7,669 bases of DNA from Candidatus Kuenenia stuttgartensis (GTDB lineage: Bacteria > Planctomycetota > UBA1135 > UBA2386). A program made the translations under genes and the position numbers. The notes below the pieces were generated by a model, which saw only the letters and a list, made by a program, of their open reading frames with translations, made no database searches and was not told where the DNA came from. Where the stretch lies: NCBI GenBank assembly GCA_945861365.1, contig CAMAUH010000200.1, positions 1 through 7,669 on the forward strand, read 5' to 3'. How positions within the stretch are numbered: the first letter of the stretch is position 1; every line of letters begins with the position of its first letter. This document shows positions 1 to 5,396 of the stretch, piece by piece.

Positions 1-1
1 C

Positions 2-28
2 CTGCTGTCGCGCGGCCAGGTGCGCTGA
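2..28 (+). CDS. Possible 3' end of an upstream gene (partial)
   Basis: Reading from base 2, eight codons (LLSRGQVR) run into a TGA at 26-28. The 5' part lies outside the window. The next recognised gene starts at 95 and a strong hairpin lies 21 bases after this stop, as expected for the tail of a + strand gene followed by a terminator-like structure. Eight codons cannot identify a family, and the other two + frames stay open past this point, so the frame choice is only a plausible reading. Confidence 0.25.
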   Translation: MLSRGQVR

Positions 29-49
29 CCGGCAGGCCTCGCCGCTCCG

Positions 50-69
50 GCATCGCCACTTGGCGATGC
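50..69 (+). terminator. Perfect 8-bp hairpin with 4-nt loop
   Basis: GCATCGCC (50-57), loop ACTT (58-61), GGCGATGC (62-69): all eight pairs are Watson-Crick. It lies between the possible stop at 28 and the esterase start at 95. It has no T-run downstream (AAAGTAG follows), so it is not a classical intrinsic terminator. It could be an RNA 3'-end stabiliser of the upstream transcript, a T-less terminator, or a structure in the esterase leader. The hairpin is seen directly; its role is inferred. Confidence 0.4.
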
Positions 70-94
70 AAAGTAGATGCGGTAGCGTGCGCGC

Positions 95-1603
95 ATGGTG
101 TCGCTGCGCGCGCTGGTTGGCTTGGTCGGGCTGTTGCCGTTCGCGTCGCTGCACGCGCAGCAAGCGCCGCCGCCGGCGGTGGTGCACGAGGACCTGCAGT
201 ACGCCGAGGGCTTCGCGAAGGACTCGCGCCGCAACCGACTCGACGTCTACGTGCCGCGCGCAGCGAAGTCCCTGCCGCCGCTGGTGATGTTCGTGCACGG
301 CGGGGGCTGGACCGCCGGCAGCAAGGATGGCCAGGGCGTGCTCGGCCAGGCGCTGGCGATGCATGGCATCGCGACGGCGGCGATCAACACGCAGATGTTC
401 CCGTTCGCCAAACCGGCCGACATGGTCGCCGACTGCGGCCACGCGCTGGCGTGGCTGCACCAGAACCCCGAGCGGCTCGGCTACGACCCGCAGCGGTTGT
501 TCCTGATGGGGCACTCGGCCGGCGCGCACCTGGTCACGTGGCTGGCGCTCGACGACGCGCGGCTCGACGCGACCGGCGTGCCGCGCGCCGCCGTGCGCGG
601 CGTGCTGGCGTTCTCCGGTGTCTACGAACTGCGCCCGCGGCACCTGGTGGTCAGCAAGGTGTTCGGCGATGACCCGGCGGTGCGCCGCGAAGCGTCGCCG
701 TTCGTGCACGCGTCGGCCAACGATCCGCCGCTGTGGCTCGCCTGGGCGGAGCGCGACATGGCGTGCCTGCCGCTGTCGGCGCGCATGCTGCGCGACCGCC
801 TGCTCGACCTCGGCGGCACCGCGTGGGCGCCGCAGCTGCGCGGCAAGGACCACGTCGACTACGTGTTCGAACTCGGCAGCGCGGCCGACGTGATGGTGCC
901 GCAGGTGGTCGCGTTCGTGCGGGGCGAGCGGCCGGCGATCGTGCGCAGCTCCCCGCTGGCGGTCGATCCGCCCGCGGTGGTGACGTTGCCGCGTGGGCTG
1001 CCGGCGGCGGTCGTGCGGCCGGCGTGCACGGCCGCTGTGACGGTGGTGTGGGTCGCGGTGACCGAGGCCGAGGTGGAGCAGGCGGGCGCTCTGGCTCGCG
1101 CGTTGGCGCCGTTCGGCGTGGCCTTCGTGACGCTGGATGCGAGCCGCGGCACGCGCGAGCAGGTCGCCGCCAGCTGGCGCGCGCTGCGGGCCAACGCCGG
1201 CGCCCACGGCATGCCAGCCCCGCAGTATCTCGGCGGCGCGCAGCGCGGCGGCTACCTCGCGTGCCAGACCGCGCTGCAGCCCGCCGATGGCCTGCGCGGC
1301 CGCATCGTGCTCGGCAGCGCGCTCGGCTACCGCTCGCTGCCGACTGCGTGGCCGGACGCTGCCTTGGTGGACCTGGTGGCACCACTGCGCAGCGAGTCCG
1401 CCGAGTTGCTGTTGCTGCAGGCGGAACAGGACCCCGCGCCGCAGCGCGACGATGCGCTGGAGATCTGCAACCACGTGATCCAGCGCCGCAGCGGCATCCA
1501 CCCGATCGAACTCAGTGCCACGACGACGGCGGCGGCGCTGGCGCGACTCGGTGGGCCCGACGACCTCCTGCTGCCGTTGCTGCGCGCGTTCGTGCGGCCC
1601 TGA
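95..1603 (+). CDS. Secreted alpha/beta-hydrolase (BD-FAE-like esterase) with degenerate second hydrolase half
   Basis: 502 residues. Residues 1-21 form a Sec-type signal peptide (hydrophobic LVGLVGLLPF, likely cut after LHA), so the enzyme is exported. Residues about 40-280 are an alpha/beta-hydrolase of the BD-FAE/carboxylesterase kind: oxyanion-hole HGGGW at 68-72, nucleophile elbow GHSAG with Ser141, probable acid Asp221 (AERD) and probable His253 (GKDH). The family hydrolyses ester bonds; the substrate here is unknown, with acylated polysaccharide or a small ester plausible. Residues about 305-502 look like a second copy of the fold: RANAGAHGMPAPQ followed by GAQRGGYLA at 381-389 aligns with the nucleophile elbow but has Gln383 where Ser belongs, and LLLQAEQDP resembles the acid-residue strand. 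BD-FAE enzymes are usually about 250-320 residues, so the extra ~200 are notable. The ATG at 95 has no clear Shine-Dalgarno sequence but gives a perfect signal peptide. The stop directly abuts the stop of the convergent gene. Confidence 0.88.
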   Translation: MVSLRALVGLVGLLPFASLHAQQAPPPAVVHEDLQYAEGFAKDSRRNRLDVYVPRAAKSLPPLVMFVHGGGWTAGSKDGQGVLGQALAMHGIATAAINTQMFPFAKPADMVADCGHALAWLHQNPERLGYDPQRLFLMGHSAGAHLVTWLALDDARLDATGVPRAAVRGVLAFSGVYELRPRHLVVSKVFGDDPAVRREASPFVHASANDPPLWLAWAERDMACLPLSARMLRDRLLDLGGTAWAPQLRGKDHVDYVFELGSAADVMVPQVVAFVRGERPAIVRSSPLAVDPPAVVTLPRGLPAAVVRPACTAAVTVVWVAVTEAEVEQAGALARALAPFGVAFVTLDASRGTREQVAASWRALRANAGAHGMPAPQYLGGAQRGGYLACQTALQPADGLRGRIVLGSALGYRSLPTAWPDAALVDLVAPLRSESAELLLLQAEQDPAPQRDDALEICNHVIQRRSGIHPIELSATTTAAALARLGGPDDLLLPLLRAFVRP

Positions 1604-3193
1604 TCACGTCGGCGTCGTGGTCGGCAGCACCGACGGCAACTGCCAGCCGTTCTGGTTGCAGGCGCGCGCGAAGGCGGCATGCATCGAGCGCTGCAGCTCG
1701 AAGTATTGGCCCGCCGCCGCGCCCGCGAAATCGGCGAGGGCGAGCAGTTCGAGGCCGTTGCCGCGCACGCCCTGGAACTGCACGCGCACGCCGCGCATGG
1801 CACCGGGCACCAGCGGGCTCAGTTCGGCGGCGACCGCCTGCTGCAGGCGTTCGGTGCAGGCGCCGGTGATCTCGCGGAAGTGGTCGCGATGCAGCGCGAA
1901 CGTCGCATCGAGGGTGAAGCCGTGGGTCAGGTTGCGGGGCGCCTGCGCCAGGAACTGCGGGGTCGGGTAGCTGCGCGGGGCGCCGTAGTGCTCGACGACG
2001 ACGACCTCGGTCGTCTGCAGCCGCACCGGCCCGCTGGTGCCGTCCGCCAGCAGCACGACGTCGCCGCAGCGGCACGGGAACCACGGTTCGTCGGCCGCAC
2101 TCTTCCGTGAGCGCTTGCCGACCAGGAACTGCAGCGGCACGCGCAGGTCGCCGCCCTGCAGGTCCGGGTTCTCGAGCCGCGTGTACAGGCGCAGCTGCTT
2201 GATGCAGAACGGCAGGCCGTCGATCAGCACGCGTTCGCCTTCGCGCACGCCGCCGACGTTCAGCAGCAACCGGATCTGCTCGAGGAACTGCGGCAACGTG
2301 CGCATGACGACCCAGCCAGCACCGAGCAGGAACACGATGCCGAGCGCCAGCAGCAGCCAGTCCGCGCGTGCCCATGGCACCACCATCGCTGCGGCGACCG
2401 CGACCAGCACGAGGCCGACGCGCAGCAGGAACTCGATCAGCCGCAGCGAGAAGGTGCGTTCGCGGCGGGACCGCAGCAGCGCATTGACGAAGAAGCGCAG
2501 CGTGAAGAACACCGCGCAGAAGGTCAGCGCCGCCAGCAGCAGGCTGAGGCCGCTGTTGCGCACGAACTTCTGGGCCTGGGCGGTGATGTTCGACAGCAGC
2601 GAGCCGGAGCCTTCCGTCTGCCGCGCCAGGTTGGCCTGCAGCACCAGCAGCTCGTCGCGCATGCCGCGCGTCATGGGTTGCCAGCGCTCGCGCAGTTCCC
2701 GTTCGCACTCGGCGCGCCCGGCACTGGCGGGCGGCAACGCATCGCGGGTGCGCGCCACGGCGGCGCTGGCGGCATTCGCGGTGCCGAGGCGCTGCTCCAG
2801 GAGTGCGATGCGTCCCTTCAGGTCCGCCTCCTTGCGCGGTTCGGCGGTCGCTTCGTTGAGGAACTGCAGCAGCGGCCGCACCAGCTGTTCGATCTCGTGC
2901 TGCAGATCGAGCTGGCGATGCTGGGGAGTCTCGAACTCCTGGATGTCGAGCCGCGAAGCGAGGCCGGCGAACTGCTGGCGCAGTTGCTGCACTTCGTCGG
3001 TGAGCGCCTTCGCCGACGGGTCGCCGGGCAGCAGGGTCGCGAGTTGCTGGCGCTTCTCGGCGATCACCGTGGCCAGCCGCTCGAGGGCCTCCTGCGTGGT
3101 GTGGTGGAGCGGCACCGGGCTTGGGGTCTGTTGCGCCAACAGGCCGGTGAGCAGGAGGCCGGCGAACACCAGCGCGAACCGGAGCAGCTTCAT
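1604..3193 (-). CDS. MscS-superfamily mechanosensitive channel-like protein with exported coiled-coil region
   Basis: 529 residues. Residues 1-20 form a signal peptide (LLRFALVFAGLLLTGLLAQQ). Residues about 30-195 are a charged Glu/Gln/Arg/Leu-rich helical region likely to form coiled coils outside the inner membrane. Three membrane helices follow at about 214-239, 250-273 and 278-300. After the last helix comes an MscS-type beta domain (VREGERVLIDGLPF, then YTRLENP and LRVPLQFL; 313-358), then a second similar unit (CGDVVLLADGTSGPV, TTEVVVVEH, YPTPQFL; 376-415), then an alpha/beta tail ending in the MscS-like pattern ACNQNGWQLP (511-520). The family forms homo-oligomeric tension-gated pores that relieve osmotic stress. 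Assignment rests on architecture and the beta-domain pattern, not on a diagnostic catalytic motif. The start at 3193 fits the signal peptide; only a weak AGG lies upstream. It begins 47 bases after the Uma2 gene on the same strand, so cotranscription is likely. It is convergent with the esterase gene with zero spacing. Confidence 0.72.
   Translation of the reverse strand: MKLLRFALVFAGLLLTGLLAQQTPSPVPLHHTTQEALERLATVIAEKRQQLATLLPGDPSAKALTDEVQQLRQQFAGLASRLDIQEFETPQHRQLDLQHEIEQLVRPLLQFLNEATAEPRKEADLKGRIALLEQRLGTANAASAAVARTRDALPPASAGRAECERELRERWQPMTRGMRDELLVLQANLARQTEGSGSLLSNITAQAQKFVRNSGLSLLLAALTFCAVFFTLRFFVNALLRSRRERTFSLRLIEFLLRVGLVLVAVAAAMVVPWARADWLLLALGIVFLLGAGWVVMRTLPQFLEQIRLLLNVGGVREGERVLIDGLPFCIKQLRLYTRLENPDLQGGDLRVPLQFLVGKRSRKSAADEPWFPCRCGDVVLLADGTSGPVRLQTTEVVVVEHYGAPRSYPTPQFLAQAPRNLTHGFTLDATFALHRDHFREITGACTERLQQAVAAELSPLVPGAMRGVRVQFQGVRGNGLELLALADFAGAAAGQYFELQRSMHAAFARACNQNGWQLPSVLPTTTPT
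1613..1635. other. Weak alternative hairpins at the convergent gene ends
   Basis: GTCGG (1620-1624)/CCGAC (1630-1634) with loop CAGCA, and the competing CGTCG (1613-1617)/CGACG (1631-1635), lie just downstream of the esterase stop and inside the last codons of the MscS-like gene. This is the only dyad I noticed near the convergent stops. There is no T-run, and in DNA this GC-rich 5-bp stems are common by chance. Confidence 0.18.
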
Positions 3194-3222
3194 GGCGCCA
3201 ACCTACTGCAGCGGTGGTGGCG

Positions 3223-3232
3223 AGGCATGCCT
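3223..3232. repeat. 10-bp palindrome between Uma2 and MscS-like genes
   Basis: AGGCATGCCT is a perfect palindrome in the 47-base gap between the two minus-strand genes. It has no loop and no adjacent T-run, so it gives no support for a terminator between them. It may be chance. Confidence 0.3.
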
Positions 3233-3240
3233 GCGATCGT

Positions 3241-3789
3241 TCACTGCCACAGTCGCGCGAACGGCACGACGATGCGCGGCAGGATCGCGAGGCGCAGCGA
3301 TCGGCCCGATTGCGCGGTGCGCACCAGTTCGCGGCCGTCGTGCACGAACTGCGTGACGAGGCGGCGGGGTCCATCGACGAGCCACAGTTCGGGCGTGCCG
3401 GCAGCGGCGTAGCGATGGCGTTTGCGATGGCGGTCGCGGGCCGCGGTGCCGGGCGACAGGATCTCGATGGCGAGGTCGGGGGTGCCGGCGACGTGCGTCG
3501 GCAGGATGCGTTCGGCGTGTCCGGCCAACACGACCAGCACGTCCGGGCGCACGACGTCGTTGCGCAGCAGGTGGCAGTCGAGGTCGCCGAACACCCGCCC
3601 GAGCCCGCGATGGCCGATGCGCGTCAGCAGCAGGTGCAGCAACTCGACCTGCAGGCCCTGGTGTGGGCTGCCCGCCGAGGGACTCACGACCACCTCGCCG
3701 TCGAGGATCTCGTAACGCAGGCCGTCGTCGGGCAAGCGCAGGTAGTCGGCGTAGGTGAGTTTGCCGCCCATTAGGAGTGTCGTGCGCAT
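3241..3789 (-). CDS. Uma2-family (DUF820) PD-(D/E)XK nuclease-fold protein
   Basis: 182 residues from the start at 3789, close to the usual ~190 for the family. Family landmarks appear in order: LTYADYLRLPDDG at the N-terminus, YEILDGEVVVSPSAG with HQ (26-44), VRPDVLVV (80-87, Asp83), DLAIEILSPGTAARDR (105-120, Glu109), then a basic K-x-x-x-Y helix (Lys123, Tyr127) and ELWLVD (134-139). Asp83, Glu109 and nearby basic residues fit a restriction-endonuclease-like active site. The family is annotated as putative endonuclease, but the biological role of most members is unknown. The open frame extends upstream to 3885, but that part lacks family similarity; the ATG at 3789 has AGGA four bases upstream, the best ribosome-binding candidate in the window. 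It is probably the first gene of a two-gene unit with the MscS-like gene, divergent from hisS. Confidence 0.85.
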   Translation of the reverse strand: MRTTLLMGGKLTYADYLRLPDDGLRYEILDGEVVVSPSAGSPHQGLQVELLHLLLTRIGHRGLGRVFGDLDCHLLRNDVVRPDVLVVLAGHAERILPTHVAGTPDLAIEILSPGTAARDRHRKRHRYAAAGTPELWLVDGPRRLVTQFVHDGRELVRTAQSGRSLRLAILPRIVVPFARLWQ

Positions 3790-3931
3790 GGCATCCTGGG
3801 TTCCCTCGCGTTCCCCACAACGGGGCGGCGCTAGAGGGACATGAGCAGTGCCCGCGGTCGCAGCGATCCGACGAATCTTCAGCACACGGCGCGCTGGCCA
3901 GGCGCGAACGGCTCGGCATCATGCTCCGCCC
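3790..3931. promoter_or_regulatory. Divergent intergenic region between the Uma2 gene and hisS, with nested dyads
   Basis: These 142 bases must hold start signals for both the hisS transcript (rightward) and the Uma2 transcript (leftward). Two inverted repeats are nested: outer TCCCTC (3802-3807)/GAGGGA (3834-3839) and inner CCCC (3813-3816)/GGGG (3822-3825). On the minus strand this pair would fold in the Uma2 leader just before its AGGA. A third hairpin, CGCGC (3890-3894)/GCGCG (3902-3906) with loop TGGCCAG, lies about 25 bases before the hisS ATG. I see no convincing -10/-35 pair on either strand, and no T-box or other known riboswitch pattern. Confidence 0.45.
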
Positions 3932-5269
<1,338 letters not shown>

Positions 5270-5288
5270 TCGTTCGCGCCGGTTCGCT

Positions 5289-5321
5289 GGGGCTCAGCCT
5301 TGGCTGGTAGGCGGTAGCCCC
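5289..5321 (+). repeat. Inverted repeat with inner hairpin downstream of hisS
   Basis: GGGGCT (5289-5294) pairs with AGCCCC (5316-5321). Between them CAGC (5295-5298) and GCTG (5303-5306) can form a small inner hairpin. It starts 20 bases after the hisS stop, a typical place for a transcript-end structure, but no T-run follows, so classical intrinsic termination is not supported. Confidence 0.35.
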
Positions 5322-5324
5322 GTT

Positions 5325-5344
5325 GCCAACGCGCGCTCGTTGGC
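5325..5344 (+). terminator. 7-bp hairpin between hisS and the protease gene
   Basis: GCCAACG (5325-5331), loop CGCGCT, CGTTGGC (5338-5344): seven perfect pairs. It lies 56 bases after the hisS stop, so it could end or stabilise the hisS message, but CGCGGCC rather than a T-run follows. Its right arm overlaps a possible -35 element of the protease promoter, so it could instead be an operator-type dyad. Confidence 0.35.
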
Positions 5345-5366
5345 CGCGGCCAGTGCGGGCTATACT
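5340..5366 (+). promoter_or_regulatory. Candidate sigma70-type promoter for the protease gene, with palindrome in the spacer
   Basis: TATACT (5361-5366) matches the -10 consensus at five of six positions and stands out in such GC-rich DNA. The best -35 candidate is TTGGCC (5340-5345), with a short 15-base spacer, so that half is weak. A 12-bp perfect palindrome, TGGCCGCGGCCA (5341-5352), overlaps the -35 and spacer. Transcription starting near 5373 would leave a leader of about 24 bases before the ATG at 5397. The base match is seen; promoter activity is inferred. Confidence 0.45.
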
Positions 5367-5396
5367 CGTTCGCCACTGCCCGCAGCTCGTCTCCCC

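Noticed and set aside
733..1869. Open frame of 378 codons on the + strand overlapping the esterase end
   Set aside because: Composition is Arg/Ala/Gly-rich and motif-free; the esterase frame carries HGGGW, GHSAG and the signal peptide.
2037..3356. Open frames on the + strand opposite the MscS-like gene (also 2678-3412)
   Set aside because: Ser/Arg-rich or Arg/Leu/Gln-rich shadows of the opposite coding strand, without a family pattern.
1512..3374. Open frame of 620 codons on the minus strand covering the MscS-like gene
   Set aside because: Its translation is Arg/Ala-rich low-complexity text with no motif, as out-of-frame reading of GC-rich coding DNA gives; the other minus frame has a signal peptide, membrane helices and MscS pattern.
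3790..3885. N-terminal extension of the Uma2 protein to the upstream ATG at 3885
   Set aside because: The 32 extra residues lack similarity to the family, lie across the divergent promoter region, and the ATG at 3789 has the better ribosome-binding site.
3848..3931. N-terminal extension of HisRS to the upstream ATG at 3848
   Set aside because: HisRS proteins normally begin a few residues before the PPSGMRDF motif; the extra 28 residues are Arg/Ala-rich and would use up the promoter space.
3840..3931. Possible T-box or other riboswitch leader before hisS
   Set aside because: The leader is under 100 bases, lacks the T-box core sequence and has only one short GC hairpin.
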